A DNA stretch of 64,000 nucleotides from Actinomyces sp. oral taxon 897 (GCF_002999235.1 NZ_CP027236.1:1240001-1304000); one strand, 5' to 3'. Shown: positions 7,807 through 19,837, numbered from the stretch's first letter. The notes: generated by a model not told the origin, from the sequence alone. Made by a program: numbers and translations.

Positions 7807-9409
7807 AGCCGATTCCTCCAGTTCCTCCGGGCTGGGCGAAGGGAGCTAGCTCGCTGGCGCGTAGGCGCAGGGCCGCGGCCAGCGAGGGGTCAGGGGCCAG
7901 GCTGGCCGCCGCCCCCTCGGGCAGGAGGACGGCGAGGGCACCGCCGAGGGCCTGGGTCAGGGAGGTCTGGGCGCGCTCCAGCTCCTGGCCCAGTCCCAGG
8001 CGCTCCGCGGCGCCACGAGCCCCCTCCACCCCGGCGGCGGCGGCGATCAGCAGGTCGGCGGTGGCGCCAGGGGTCAGCCCCTTTGGCGCCATCACAGTGG
8101 TCTCAGTCACACTATCGGACCACGTCCTGAGGACGTCGACGGCGTCGACGGTCCGGGGCAGCAGGCGCTCGGCCGCCGTCCCGGCCCCGGCCTCCTGCCA
8201 CACCCGGGTGGCGTCGTCGGAGGCCGCCACGACGGTGGCCTCCAGGCGGGAGGCCACGCAGGCACGTACCTCCACGGCCAGCTCGGCCAGGGCGGCGGCA
8301 CGGGACCGGGTGGCCCGTCCGAACCAGCCGCGTCCCAGGCGCCCGCCCTGGGCCAGGGAGGCCAGGGGGCCGCCGGCGGAGGCGGAGGTCAGCCAGCGGG
8401 TCGTCGGAGCGCCCTCGCCGCAGGAGCCCAGCTCCACGTCACGGGCGAGGTCCGAGGTCGGGGACTGACGCAGGATCCTGGTCTCGGCCTCCAGGGCGGC
8501 GGCGGCGTCGGCCTGGGTGTCCACGTCCTCGGCGAGCTGGGTGAGCTCGGCGCGCAGGGCCGTCCACTGGGCCCGTCCGGTGCGGCGCACCAGCCCGGCG
8601 GCGCGGTGGCGCCCGGCCAGGAGCTGGAGCCAGGTACGCAGCTCGGCCACGGAGGAGGCGGTCAGCAGGCCCTCGTGGGGGCCGGCGTCGGGGACGATGA
8701 ACAGGGGGGACTCGCTCAGCCCCAGCCCGGCCAGGCGGGCCACCAGGTCGGTGCGCACCTCGGCCAGGATCGAGGCCGGGATCCGGTTGAGGACGACGGC
8801 GATGGAGGTACGGCGCCTGGCCGCCTCCTCCAGCGTGGTCCACGGGGTCTGGTCCCCGTAGCGGGCGGCGGTGGTCACGAAGAGCCACAGATCCGCCGCC
8901 TCCAGCAGGCGCGAGGCCAGGGTGCGGTTGGCCTCCTGGACGCTGTCCAGGTCGGAGGCGTCCACGAGGGCCAGGCCGGCGGGCACGGCCTCGGAGGTGA
9001 CCAGGCGTGAGACCCCCGTGACCGGGTGGTCCGCCAGGGACTGGGCGTCCTCGGGGTTGACGACCAGGACGGGCACCCGGGTGGTGGGACGCAGGACGCC
9101 CGCCTCAGAGACCTCGGCGCCCAGGATGGAGTTGACGAGCGTGGACTTGCCCGCGCCCGTGGAGCCACCGACCACGACAATGGCGGGGATGTCCGCGTCC
9201 GCCAGGCGGGGCAGGACGTGGTCGCGTATCTGGGCGACCAGGCTGGCCCGGGCACGACGTGCGGCCTCGACCCCGGGAGCGGTCAGACTGAGGTCGAGGT
9301 TATCCAGGTCACGGGCGGTGTCCGTGAGCACGTCCATGAGCTGGCTGCGGCTCAGTGAGCTGACGGACGCTTCCCCGCTGGAGGGGACTGGGGAGGCAGG
9401 AGGGGCCAT
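7799..9409 (-). CDS. Dynamin-like GTPase (first of a coupled pair)
   Basis: 536-residue GTPase from ATG 9409. The open frame runs back through the tRNA-His region, but ATG 9409 lies 7 nt after a TAAAGT box, suggesting a leaderless transcript. The P-loop is GGSTGAGKSTL (about 85-95), followed by RPTTRVP (switch I), LVDASDLDSV in the G3 position and VLNRIPAS in the G4 position. The remainder is Ala-rich helical, without a clear membrane helix, unlike its partner downstream. The arrangement resembles paired bacterial dynamin-like proteins; substrate and membrane site are unknown. Confidence 0.83.
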   Translation of the reverse strand: MAPPASPVPSSGEASVSSLSRSQLMDVLTDTARDLDNLDLSLTAPGVEAARRARASLVAQIRDHVLPRLADADIPAIVVVGGSTGAGKSTLVNSILGAEVSEAGVLRPTTRVPVLVVNPEDAQSLADHPVTGVSRLVTSEAVPAGLALVDASDLDSVQEANRTLASRLLEAADLWLFVTTAARYGDQTPWTTLEEAARRRTSIAVVLNRIPASILAEVRTDLVARLAGLGLSESPLFIVPDAGPHEGLLTASSVAELRTWLQLLAGRHRAAGLVRRTGRAQWTALRAELTQLAEDVDTQADAAAALEAETRILRQSPTSDLARDVELGSCGEGAPTTRWLTSASAGGPLASLAQGGRLGRGWFGRATRSRAAALAELAVEVRACVASRLEATVVAASDDATRVWQEAGAGTAAERLLPRTVDAVDVLRTWSDSVTETTVMAPKGLTPGATADLLIAAAAGVEGARGAAERLGLGQELERAQTSLTQALGGALAVLLPEGAAASLAPDPSLAAALRLRASELAPFAQPGGTGGIGYD

Positions 9410-9416
9410 ACAACAT

Positions 9417-9422
9417 ACTTTA
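9417..9422 (-). promoter_or_regulatory. -10 box TAAAGT of a leaderless gene
   Basis: Minus-strand TAAAGT, 7 nt before ATG 9409 of the GTPase pair. No Shine-Dalgarno sequence intervenes. Confidence 0.6.
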
Positions 9423-9624
9423 AGGTCGGAAGGACCTCGACGGGGAGGGCGCACGCGCAGAGAGGAAATGCCCGCACGCACGACCCGCCCGACCCGGGCC
9501 CGTCGCGCCCGGGCGTGCACGCGGCCTCCCGCGGTGGATCGGGCCCACAATGCGCCTACCGCGGCCCCGCTGGCCGGGAGGGACCCGGGCGTGGCCCTGG
9601 GCCCGGGAGGCCGCGGTACGGCAG

Positions 9625-9661
9625 ACGGCCCCGTACACGCCTTCCGGCGGTACGGGGCCGT
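9625..9661 (-). terminator. 12-bp perfect hairpin after tRNA-His
   Basis: ACGGCCCCGTAC (9625-9636) and GTACGGGGCCGT (9650-9661) pair perfectly around a 13-nt loop, 13 nt past the tRNA 3' end. No T-run follows, as is common for terminators in high-GC actinobacteria. Confidence 0.65.
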
Positions 9662-9673
9662 CCCCTTACTCGG

Positions 9674-9747
9674 GGTGGCTGACGGGGTTTGAACCCGCGA
9701 CCTCCTGGACCACAACCAGGCGCTCTGCCAACTGAGCTACAGCCACC
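9674..9747 (-). tRNA. tRNA-His (anticodon GTG)
   Basis: Acceptor stem GTGGCTG pairs with CAGCCAC. The D-arm is GCTCAGTTGGCAGAGC, the anticodon arm CTGGTTGTGGTCCAG with anticodon GTG, and the T-arm GCGGGTTCAAACCCCGT. A G at 9747 provides the extra 5' G(-1) characteristic of histidine tRNA, opposite C at 9674. CCA is not encoded. Confidence 0.96.
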
Positions 9748-9774
9748 AGCGTGCGGGCAATCGCAACGAGCCGT

Positions 9775-9804
9775 ACTTTATCGACTCACCCCGTGAGGTA
9801 CCAA
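9775..9804 (-). promoter_or_regulatory. Promoter of tRNA-His
   Basis: Minus-strand TTGGTA (9804-9799) and TAAAGT (9780-9775), 18 bp apart, with about 27 nt to the tRNA 5' end. Confidence 0.6.
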
Positions 9805-9911
9805 TCCGCCCACCGTGGACTGCATCACGTACCGGCGTCACAGGGTGCAGGACGCCGAGCGCTGGCACGTGCCGCCCGCCCCGGCCGGGCGGTCCACCGG
9901 GCAGCAGCCTC

Positions 9912-10559
9912 TCAGCGAGGACCCGCCTGCCTCATGACCTCCGCCGTCGGGCTGGCGAGCACCTGCTCCGCCGCCGCCTGGCAGGCTTCGCTCGTGGGCC
10001 CCTCGTCGGCGGGGAAGAGCACCGCCCGGTAGTAGCGCAGCTCGTCAATGGACTCCGCGATGTCCGCCAGGGCCCGGTGGCCCCCGCGCTTCTCCGGGGA
10101 GCGGAAGTAGGTGCGCGGGTACCACCGCTTGGCCAGCTCCTTAATGCTGGAGACGTCCACCACCCGGTAGTGGAGGTGGTCCACCAGCTCGGGCATGTCC
10201 CGCACCAGGAACGCCTTGTCGGTACCCACGGAGTTGCCCGCGAGCTGGGCCGTACGGGGCTCGGGCACCAGGGAGCGCACGTAGTCCAGGACCTGCCTGC
10301 GGGCCTGCTCCAGGGGCAGCCCGCCCTCCAGCTCCGCCAGCAGCCCCGAGGAGGTGTGCATCTTCCGCACGAAGTCGTTCATCTGCTCCAGGGCGGCGGC
10401 CGGGGGACGGATGAGGACGTCGATCCCCTCACCCTGGGGGCGCAGCTCGTAGTCGGTGACAATGACGGCCACCTCAATGAGAGCGTCAGCGTCGAGGTCC
10501 AGGCCGGTCATCTCACAGTCGATCCACACCAGGGGGTCGGAGGTACTCTGCTTGCTCAC
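9912..10559 (-). CDS. orn: Oligoribonuclease
   Basis: 3'-5' exoribonuclease of the DEDDh family that degrades 2-5 nt RNAs (and pGpG). 215 residues. Exo I motif WIDCEMTGLDL, Exo II AGNSVGTDKAF, and Exo III HRALADIAESIDELRYY supply the DEDD residues and general-base histidine. GTG 10559 is supported by a TAGACT box ending 6 nt upstream. Monocistronic. Confidence 0.97.
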   Translation of the reverse strand: MSKQSTSDPLVWIDCEMTGLDLDADALIEVAVIVTDYELRPQGEGIDVLIRPPAAALEQMNDFVRKMHTSSGLLAELEGGLPLEQARRQVLDYVRSLVPEPRTAQLAGNSVGTDKAFLVRDMPELVDHLHYRVVDVSSIKELAKRWYPRTYFRSPEKRGGHRALADIAESIDELRYYRAVLFPADEGPTSEACQAAAEQVLASPTAEVMRQAGPR

Positions 10560-10565
10560 GGACAG

Positions 10566-10571
10566 AGTCTA
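10566..10571 (-). promoter_or_regulatory. -10 box TAGACT of leaderless orn
   Basis: Minus-strand TAGACT, 6 nt from GTG 10559; no Shine-Dalgarno sequence. Confidence 0.6.
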
Positions 10572-10591
10572 TCCTCCGGCCGTCCGCGCAG

Positions 10592-10682
10592 CCTCACCCA
10601 CGCAGCGACGACGCCTCCCCACTACGTCGTCCCCGGAGGCGGCAGGCGGGCAACCTCACCCACGCAGTGACGGCGCCTCCCC
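10592..10682 (+). repeat. 29-bp imperfect direct repeat, 62-bp period
   Basis: Copies at 10592-10620 and 10654-10682 differ at two positions (core CCTCACCCACGCAG). They lie in the gap between the divergent orn and kinase genes, which otherwise holds only the kinase promoter region. Confidence 0.75.
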
Positions 10683-10834
10683 GCCACCACCCAGCCTGAC
10701 GGCCCGCCCGGTGCCCGGCAGGCGAGGCAGTAACCTGTCCCGCCCCACGGTCTCGTCGCAGACCACACTCCGTCTACGATAGTCCCGGCTCCGTCAGAGC
10801 CGTTCCCCGTACCGGCCCCACGGAAAGGCCCACT

Positions 10835-12862
10835 ATGCAAAGGCTTGGTAGCATCTACACCCTTGATGAGCGTATTGGCAGCGGCGCTCAGGGGGAGGTG
10901 TGGCGCGGGCACGCGGACGGGTCACAGGAGGTCCTGGCGTTCAAGGTCCTCCGTCGTGACCTGGCCAGGGAGAGCTCGGTGGTCAGCGCCTTCCTCAAGG
11001 AGAGCGAGACGCTGCGCCGGGTCGCCAGCCCCGCGGTGGTCAGCATCCGCGACATCGTGGCCGAGGGGGAGACCCTGGCCCTGGTCATGGACTACGTGGG
11101 AGGCGGCGACCTGACGGCGAAGCTGCACCACGAGGGCCCCCAGAGCCCGGCGATGGTGGCCTGGATCGGCGCCTCGGTCGCCGTGGGCCTGGAGGCGATC
11201 CACGCCGCCGGGGTGGTCCACCGGGACGTCAAGCCCGCCAATATCCTCCTGGACCCCGCCACCGACCCGCCTACGCCCAAGGTGGCCGACTTCGGCGTGG
11301 CCAGGATCTGCGACTCCGCCTCCACCACCCGATCGACCATGTTCGTGGGCACACCCCTGTACATGGCCCCGGAGGTGGCTGACGGCATGCCCGCCTCCCC
11401 CGCCATGGACGTGTACTCCCTGGGGATCGTGCTCTACGAGCTCTCCTGCGGCGTCACCCCGTTCGTGGGCACCCCGGCCTACCTCATTAAGGCCCACGCC
11501 GGCCTCCTGCCCGGGCGGCCCCAGGGCGTGCCGGACGCCCTGTGGAACCTGATTGCCGCCATGACGGCCAAGGACCCGGCCGCGCGTCCCACCATGACCG
11601 CCGTGCGCGAGGCCCTGAGCACCCTGGTCACCACGCTCGCGCAGCTCCCGCCCGCCCCCGCCCTCACCGAGCCCCCGCAGGCCCTGCCGGCCGCGACGCC
11701 GGTCAGCGGGGACCAGACCATGGTCGCCGGCATCCCGGCCACCGGGGTCCTGCCCGCGGTGCCCTCAGCCTCCGCGGCCAGCGCCGCCTCCTACCCGGGG
11801 GTGCCAGCAGGCCCGGGGGTGCCTGGCTCCGCCGCCAGCGCCGCCTCCTACCCGGGGGTGCCAGCAGGTCCGGGGGTGCCTGGCTCCGCCGCCAGCGCCG
11901 CCTCCTACCCCGGCATGCCAGCGGGCCCGGGGGTGCCGGCCCCCGGAGCCCCCGGAGCCCCAGGTGCCCCCGGTGCGCCGGAGGCCGCTGACGCCGCTGC
12001 CGGCCCCGCAGCGCCCGCCAAGAAGCGGCGGCGGGGGCTGGTGGTGGCCCTGGTGGTGGCACTCGTGCTCCTGGGAGCCGGTGGCGCGGGCGCCTTCTAC
12101 CTCCTGAGGGACACGGGCGAGGACAAGGCCGGGCCCGCACCGGTCACCACCACGGATCCCGGCCCGACGCCCTCACCCACCCCCTCGACCAGGCCCTCGG
12201 TCACGGCGTCGGCCACGGCGTCGGCCACGCCCTCAAAGCTCACCTCCATGCCCGACCTGGTGGGCAAGACCGAGGCCGAGGCCAAGAAGGCCCTGCCTGG
12301 CAGTATCACGGTCAAGATCAAGCAGAAGTCGGTCTCCGACGCCTCCAAGGTCGGTAAGGTCCTGGAGACCGACCCGGCCGCCGGGGCGGCCGTGCCCACC
12401 GAGGTCACCCTGACCATTGGCGCCAAGGTGGCCACTATCTACCTCTCCGACCTCAAGGCAGTGACCTCCAACGCGTTTTCCTCAAACCCGGCGACCCTCA
12501 ATGGGCAGAAGTACGCCCACTCCATTTACAACGCGGAATACGCCAGGGATAGCAGCACTGAGTGGAACCTGGGACGCCACTTCACCCACCTGTCCGGCAA
12601 GCTGGGCCTGAGCGACAACTCCAAGGACGCCGACGCCACCTTTACGGTGGACTTCTACGCCGACCAGACGCTGCTCAAGACCGAGACCGTCTCCTTCGGG
12701 ACGTTCACCGACCTGGACCTGGACATGACCAACGTCCTGCGCCTCAAGATCGTGGTCACCCGCACCACGGGGAACAACGCCAGCGTGGTCCTGGGGGACG
12801 CTGCCCTGGAGGGCAGCCCCGACCAGGTGCCCAGCCTCGACGAGCTCAACAAGGGCAACTAG
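10835..12862 (+). CDS. PknB-type Ser/Thr kinase with PASTA and NPCBM-like outer domains
   Basis: 675-residue receptor-like kinase. The cytoplasmic kinase (about 8-265) has G-loop GSGAQGEV, lysine in AFKVLR, catalytic loop HRDVKPANILL and DFG. A Pro/Ala/Gly linker (about 290-395) carries three copies of SAASYPGVPAGPGVPG or close variants. One membrane helix (about 401-420) follows KKRRRG. Outside are one PASTA repeat (about 468-530, MPDLVGKTEAEAKKAL) and a beta-rich domain (about 535-665) resembling NPCBM carbohydrate-binding modules. ATG 10835 is preceded by GGAAAG. It likely senses cell-wall muropeptides or glycans; a second kinase and an FHA transporter follow. Confidence 0.92.
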   Translation: MQRLGSIYTLDERIGSGAQGEVWRGHADGSQEVLAFKVLRRDLARESSVVSAFLKESETLRRVASPAVVSIRDIVAEGETLALVMDYVGGGDLTAKLHHEGPQSPAMVAWIGASVAVGLEAIHAAGVVHRDVKPANILLDPATDPPTPKVADFGVARICDSASTTRSTMFVGTPLYMAPEVADGMPASPAMDVYSLGIVLYELSCGVTPFVGTPAYLIKAHAGLLPGRPQGVPDALWNLIAAMTAKDPAARPTMTAVREALSTLVTTLAQLPPAPALTEPPQALPAATPVSGDQTMVAGIPATGVLPAVPSASAASAASYPGVPAGPGVPGSAASAASYPGVPAGPGVPGSAASAASYPGMPAGPGVPAPGAPGAPGAPGAPEAADAAAGPAAPAKKRRRGLVVALVVALVLLGAGGAGAFYLLRDTGEDKAGPAPVTTTDPGPTPSPTPSTRPSVTASATASATPSKLTSMPDLVGKTEAEAKKALPGSITVKIKQKSVSDASKVGKVLETDPAAGAAVPTEVTLTIGAKVATIYLSDLKAVTSNAFSSNPATLNGQKYAHSIYNAEYARDSSTEWNLGRHFTHLSGKLGLSDNSKDADATFTVDFYADQTLLKTETVSFGTFTDLDLDMTNVLRLKIVVTRTTGNNASVVLGDAALEGSPDQVPSLDELNKGN

Positions 12863-12870
12863 CAGCCCCC

Positions 12871-12909
12871 GACCCTACCCGCCAGGAGGCGTGCCTGGCG
12901 GGTAGGGTC
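12871..12909 (+). terminator. Strong 16-bp hairpin terminator between the kinases
   Basis: Perfect inverted repeat 12871-12886 / 12894-12909 (arm GACCCTACCCGCCAGG) with a 7-nt loop, starting 8 nt after the first kinase's stop. No T-tract. It should reduce read-through into the second kinase. Confidence 0.85.
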
Positions 12910-12960
12910 GCGTACACGTAAGCGAGCCGTCTGCCCACGACCACGAACCCGGGAGCCCCC

Positions 12961-15426
12961 ATGACCGACACCCCCGCCCGCCGTCTCGGAAGCTCCTACG
13001 TCCTTACGGAGCGGGTGGGCGCGGGCGCCCAGGGGGAGGTCTGGCGCGGTCACCACGTGGACTCCACCGAGCCCCTGGCCTTCAAGGTCCTACGGGCCGA
13101 CCTGGTGGACGACCCCGCCGTGGTGGAGCGGTTTATTAAGGAGCGCTCCACCCTGCTGCGGGTGCGCAGCCCCTACGTGGTGGCCATCCGCGACGTCGTC
13201 ATCGAGGGATCCACCTTCGCCATTGTCATGGACTACGTCGACGGCGGGGACCTGTCCGGGCTGCTGCGCACCGAGGGCCCGCTGCCGCCGGCACGCCTGG
13301 CCGCCCTGGGGTCACGTATCGCCCGGGGCCTGGCCGCCGTCCACCACGCCGGGGTGGTCCACCGGGACGTCAAGCCCGCCAATATCCTCCTGAGCGCGGC
13401 CAGCCCAGGCCACGACGGCGTCGCGCCAGCCCCCCGGGGCACGCCCGCAGGCGGTGGGCAGGGCGCCGTGGTACCCCGGGTGGGGGACTTCGGGGTGGCC
13501 CGCATCTGCGACACCCTCACCGCCGCGCAGGCCACGGGCGCCATCGGGACCCCCCTGTACATGGCCCCCGAGATCCTGTCCCCGCAGGCCCCCACCCCCG
13601 CGGCGGACGTCTACTCCCTGGGGGTCATGCTCTACGTCATGACCTGCGCCGTGCCGCCCTTCCTCGGTGAGCCCGCCCAGCTGCTGCACCAGCACGCCCG
13701 CCGTGACCCCGGACGGCCCGACGGCGTCCCGGACCCCCTGTGGGAGCTCATGGCCGCCATGCTGGCCAAGCACCCGCAGGACCGTCCCGACGCCGACGTG
13801 GTGGCCCGGAGCCTGGAGGTCATGGAGACGGCCCTGGCAGGTCTGCCCGCCACCCCCAGGCTCCCGGCCCCTCCCCCGTCCGCGCCCTCAGCCCTCCCCT
13901 ACGACTGGGACTACCCCGGGGCCCTGGCCCCTGGCACCGCGGGCGCGGGACCGGCAGGCTCCGGCCCACCAGCGCGGCCGGGCCCGGCGGGAGGCTCCCC
14001 CGGGGGGACTGCACCGGCAGCGGGCGCCCCCGCGGCCCTTGGGGCACAGGCCGGGCCGACTCTCGTGACCCCGCAGGACCGCACGTCCCCCATGGCGGAC
14101 GTACAGGGGTACGGCATCGCCCCGGCCCCTGGACCCGGGGGCTCCCCGGCCAACTCCCGGCCCCCAGGCGGCCCCCGGCGCGGTGGGCCCCGCCGCAGGC
14201 GCCGGTGGGTCGGCGTGACAGTGGTGCTGGTGGTACTCGCCCTGGCCGCGGCAGGGGCCGGGGCGTGGTGGTGGGGTAGCAGCACCCGGGACTACCCGGG
14301 CTGGCTCGCCGCCCTGCCAGTAGGCAACTCCGCCCGGGAGGACCAGCGTCTGGCCGACGTCTCCGAGGCCGCCCTGGCCCCGGGCGGGGGCATGCTGGCC
14401 GCCAGGTCCTCGGGCACGTGGTCCCTGTACGACCTCACCAGCAGTGACAAGGCCCCCGTCTGGAGCGGGGACTGCTACAAGGCCGCCTTCTGGAACGCGA
14501 GGACCCTGCTGTGCCAGCAGTCCTCCTCCAGCAGGAGCGTCCTGGTCAGTACAGGTGGGACCACAGCCGTCCCCGGCCCCAAGGACACGGTGTACGTAGG
14601 CGCCACCCAGGACTACGCCGTCGTCGTCGACAAGGCCAGGAACCGCTCTAACGGCGACCTCATCGCCCTGGACGCCCAGGGCAAGGAGGTGTGGCGGGCC
14701 GCCGGGGCCTACTCCAAGGGGATGGTGCGCAACGGTTTCGTCCTGACCTACGAGGACAACTCCGACTCGGTGCAGGTCCTGTCAGCAGCCACCGGTGAGG
14801 TCCTGGTCTCCGCCCTGGACAAGGAGCCCGACTTCGACCCGGAGGACCGCGCCTGGCCGGGGGGCTTCAATATCGGCACCGGGACCGCGGCCTTCTCCCG
14901 CGTCACCTCCGAGGGCGCCACGGTCTACAACGCCAGCGGCAGCCAGGTGAGGAGCGTGCCGGGGACCTTCAGGAACCCGCCGACCTGGGCCTCCTCGGCC
15001 CCCCTGGACGCCGAGAGGCTGGCACAGGCCTACACCGCGGCCGCCAAGAACCCCTCGGCGCTCCAGGCCATCGGCCCTGACCGCGTCGTGGACGTCACCG
15101 TGGACACCAGCGCCTGCACGGCCTCGGCAGGAGGCACGCAGCTGGCGCTCCCCCGGCGGGGCTCCCAGGAGGTCTGCCTCCTCAGGCCCCTGGGCACCCT
15201 GGGCGAGGACCTGCTCATGCAGGTGGGCCAGCCCGACTCCGGCTCGGACGCCGCCGGGGACAGGGTCGTCGCCTACTCCACGGCCACCGGTCGGCCGGTG
15301 TGGGAGGTACGGGGAACCTACACGGGCGTGGTCGCCGCGCCGGGTCAGCCCAGCCAGGTACGTCTCCTGGTAACCCAGGGCGGCAGCTACGGGGACCTGG
15401 TGGTCTACACCGTCCTCAGGAGGTAG
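12961..15426 (+). CDS. Ser/Thr kinase with outer PQQ-like beta-propeller domain
   Basis: 821-residue membrane kinase. The kinase domain (about 10-290) has GAGAQGEV, AFKVLR, HRDVKPANILLS and DFGVAR, with a Gly/Pro-rich insertion of about 25 residues between the catalytic loop and DFG. After a Pro/Gly linker and a basic stretch (RRGGPRRRRR), one membrane helix lies at about 417-438. The outer part (about 445-821) shows repeating beta-strand blocks and acidic loops suggesting a WD40/PQQ-type propeller, with two cysteine pairs that could form disulfides. GGGAG precedes ATG 12961. It converges with the FHA transporter gene 4 bp away. Confidence 0.9.
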   Translation: MTDTPARRLGSSYVLTERVGAGAQGEVWRGHHVDSTEPLAFKVLRADLVDDPAVVERFIKERSTLLRVRSPYVVAIRDVVIEGSTFAIVMDYVDGGDLSGLLRTEGPLPPARLAALGSRIARGLAAVHHAGVVHRDVKPANILLSAASPGHDGVAPAPRGTPAGGGQGAVVPRVGDFGVARICDTLTAAQATGAIGTPLYMAPEILSPQAPTPAADVYSLGVMLYVMTCAVPPFLGEPAQLLHQHARRDPGRPDGVPDPLWELMAAMLAKHPQDRPDADVVARSLEVMETALAGLPATPRLPAPPPSAPSALPYDWDYPGALAPGTAGAGPAGSGPPARPGPAGGSPGGTAPAAGAPAALGAQAGPTLVTPQDRTSPMADVQGYGIAPAPGPGGSPANSRPPGGPRRGGPRRRRRWVGVTVVLVVLALAAAGAGAWWWGSSTRDYPGWLAALPVGNSAREDQRLADVSEAALAPGGGMLAARSSGTWSLYDLTSSDKAPVWSGDCYKAAFWNARTLLCQQSSSSRSVLVSTGGTTAVPGPKDTVYVGATQDYAVVVDKARNRSNGDLIALDAQGKEVWRAAGAYSKGMVRNGFVLTYEDNSDSVQVLSAATGEVLVSALDKEPDFDPEDRAWPGGFNIGTGTAAFSRVTSEGATVYNASGSQVRSVPGTFRNPPTWASSAPLDAERLAQAYTAAAKNPSALQAIGPDRVVDVTVDTSACTASAGGTQLALPRRGSQEVCLLRPLGTLGEDLLMQVGQPDSGSDAAGDRVVAYSTATGRPVWEVRGTYTGVVAAPGQPSQVRLLVTQGGSYGDLVVYTVLRR

Positions 15427-15430
15427 GCCG

Positions 15431-18154
<2,724 letters not shown>

Positions 18155-18379
18155 GGAGGCCCTTTCGGTACGCTGGGAATCACGTTGGTCTCACTGTAGT
18201 GGCTCCGGGGCGCTCGGCGGGGCGGAGCGTGACACGGCGGGGCGCGGTGGGCCGCCGGCGGGCTCGTCCGCCAGGCCGCGACCACCTCCGTGACGGGCCA
18301 GGTTCCTGCCTTCGGAAAACGGGTAGACTCCTGCCCACCGCGAGGCAGTAACTGGGACCGTCGTACCAGCGACCGCACC

Positions 18380-18409
18380 TGACCACAGGGTGAGATGAGG
18401 GAGTAGGAT
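18380..18409 (+). promoter_or_regulatory. Possible tRNA-Arg promoter
   Basis: TGACCA (18380-18385) and TAGGAT (18404-18409) are 18 bp apart and end 29 nt before the tRNA. The rest of the 18155-18438 gap shows no gene. Confidence 0.4.
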
Positions 18410-18438
18410 ACACCAGGTCACAGGAACTTCTCAGGTAA

Positions 18439-18514
18439 GCCCCCGTAGCTCAATGGACAGAGCATCGGCCTTCTAATCCGCGGGTTCCCGGTTCGAGTCC
18501 GGGCGGGGGCGCCA
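18439..18514 (+). tRNA. tRNA-Arg (anticodon TCT)
   Basis: Acceptor stem GCCCCCG pairs with CGGGGGC. The anticodon arm CGGCCTTCTAATCCG presents TCT, decoding AGA and AGG. The T-arm is CCCGGTTCGAGTCCGGG. Discriminator G at 18511 is followed by an encoded CCA (18512-18514). Confidence 0.96.
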
Positions 18515-18667
18515 CCAGTTCCGGGGGGACAGTGCAGGTGCAGTGCCAGGTACTCCCTATTACATTACGGTGACCAGCACCCGGGGCAGCCCGTGGACGC
18601 GCGAGACGGTAACCCGAGCGCGGTAACCGCGAGAACCGGCTTCCCGCGCGCCACGGACGTCCTGGTC

Positions 18668-19831
18668 CTAGGCGAGGCGGTACATCCAGTGGTGGGGGTC
18701 CTCACGGCGCCCGTACTGGATACCCGTGAGGTGGTCGTGAATCTGGTGGGTGACCTCGTTGCCGTCAATACCCACGTCAAACCCCTCCCCCTTGAGGCGG
18801 CCCAGCGGCACCACCACCGCCGCGGTCCCGCAGGCGAACACCTCGGTGACCCTGCCGGATCCAATACCCTCCAGCAGGCCCTTAAGGCTAATGGTCTCCT
18901 CGACGACGGTGCGTCCGGCGTCGGTCAGGAGGCGGATAATGGCGCTGCGGGTGGAGCCCTCCAGGATCGTGCCGGTCAGGCGGGGGGTGCGCACGGTGCC
19001 GTCAGCGTCCACGACCATAATGTTCATGCCACCGAGCTCCTCGAGGTTCCTCTGGGTGACGTCGTCGAGGAAGCAGACCTGGTCGCAGCCCTGGTCGGCG
19101 GCCAGGCTCTGGGGCAGCAGGGAGGAGGCGTAGTTGCCGCCCGTCTTGGCGGCACCCGTACCGCCCCGGCCGGCCCGGTGGTACTCGGTAGTCACCCAGA
19201 TGGAGATGGGCTCCAGGCCGTGGGTGAAGTAGGCGCCCGCCGGGGAGGCGATGACGTAGTAGTCCACGACCCCCGCCGGGTGGACCCCCAGGAAGGCCTC
19301 GGAGGCGAAGGCGAAGGGCCGCAGGTAGAGCGACTCCCCCTCACCGGAGGGCACCCAGGCGGCGTCCGCCCGGACCAGGTCCACCAGGGAGGCCACGAAG
19401 TCCTCCTGGTCCAGCTCGGGCAGGGCCAGGCGGCGGGCGGAGGCCGCCAGGCGGGCGGCGTTGTAGCGGGGCCGGAAGGTCCACACCGAGCCGTCCTCGT
19501 GGCGGTAGGCCTTAATGCCCTCGAAGACCTCCTGGCCGTAGTGCAGCACGGCCGCGCCCGGGGACAGGGACAGGTCGCCGAAGGGGACGACGCCGTAGTC
19601 GCCCCACCCGGCCCCGCGGGTCCACCGGGCGTGGGCCATGTGGTCGGTGAAGGCACTGCCGAAGTGCAGGTCCCGTAGCGCCCGGTCACGCTGGGCCGAG
19701 GTGGCCGCGTGAGGGTTCGGGGTCAGGGGGAAGCGCCCTGCGAGCGCGTCGGCAGGGGGCAGGGGGAGCGCCGCGGCGCGGGCAAGGGGCGTGTCCAGCG
19801 AGTCGTGGGTGGGTGTGGTGGCCTCAGACAT
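18668..19831 (-). CDS. ilvE: Branched-chain amino acid aminotransferase
   Basis: PLP enzyme of fold class IV that interconverts Leu, Ile and Val with their 2-oxo acids. 387 residues, of the longer actinobacterial/eukaryotic-type form. Visible motifs are LHYGQEVFEGIKAY, YLRPFAFASE, the PLP lysine in AAKTGGNYASSL and ACGTAAVVVPLG. ATG 19831 lies 6 nt after a TAGGCT box, suggesting a leaderless mRNA. A palindrome related to one upstream of ilvB lies just before this promoter. Confidence 0.97.
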   Translation of the reverse strand: MSEATTPTHDSLDTPLARAAALPLPPADALAGRFPLTPNPHAATSAQRDRALRDLHFGSAFTDHMAHARWTRGAGWGDYGVVPFGDLSLSPGAAVLHYGQEVFEGIKAYRHEDGSVWTFRPRYNAARLAASARRLALPELDQEDFVASLVDLVRADAAWVPSGEGESLYLRPFAFASEAFLGVHPAGVVDYYVIASPAGAYFTHGLEPISIWVTTEYHRAGRGGTGAAKTGGNYASSLLPQSLAADQGCDQVCFLDDVTQRNLEELGGMNIMVVDADGTVRTPRLTGTILEGSTRSAIIRLLTDAGRTVVEETISLKGLLEGIGSGRVTEVFACGTAAVVVPLGRLKGEGFDVGIDGNEVTHQIHDHLTGIQYGRREDPHHWMYRLA

Positions 19832-19837
19832 ACGTGC

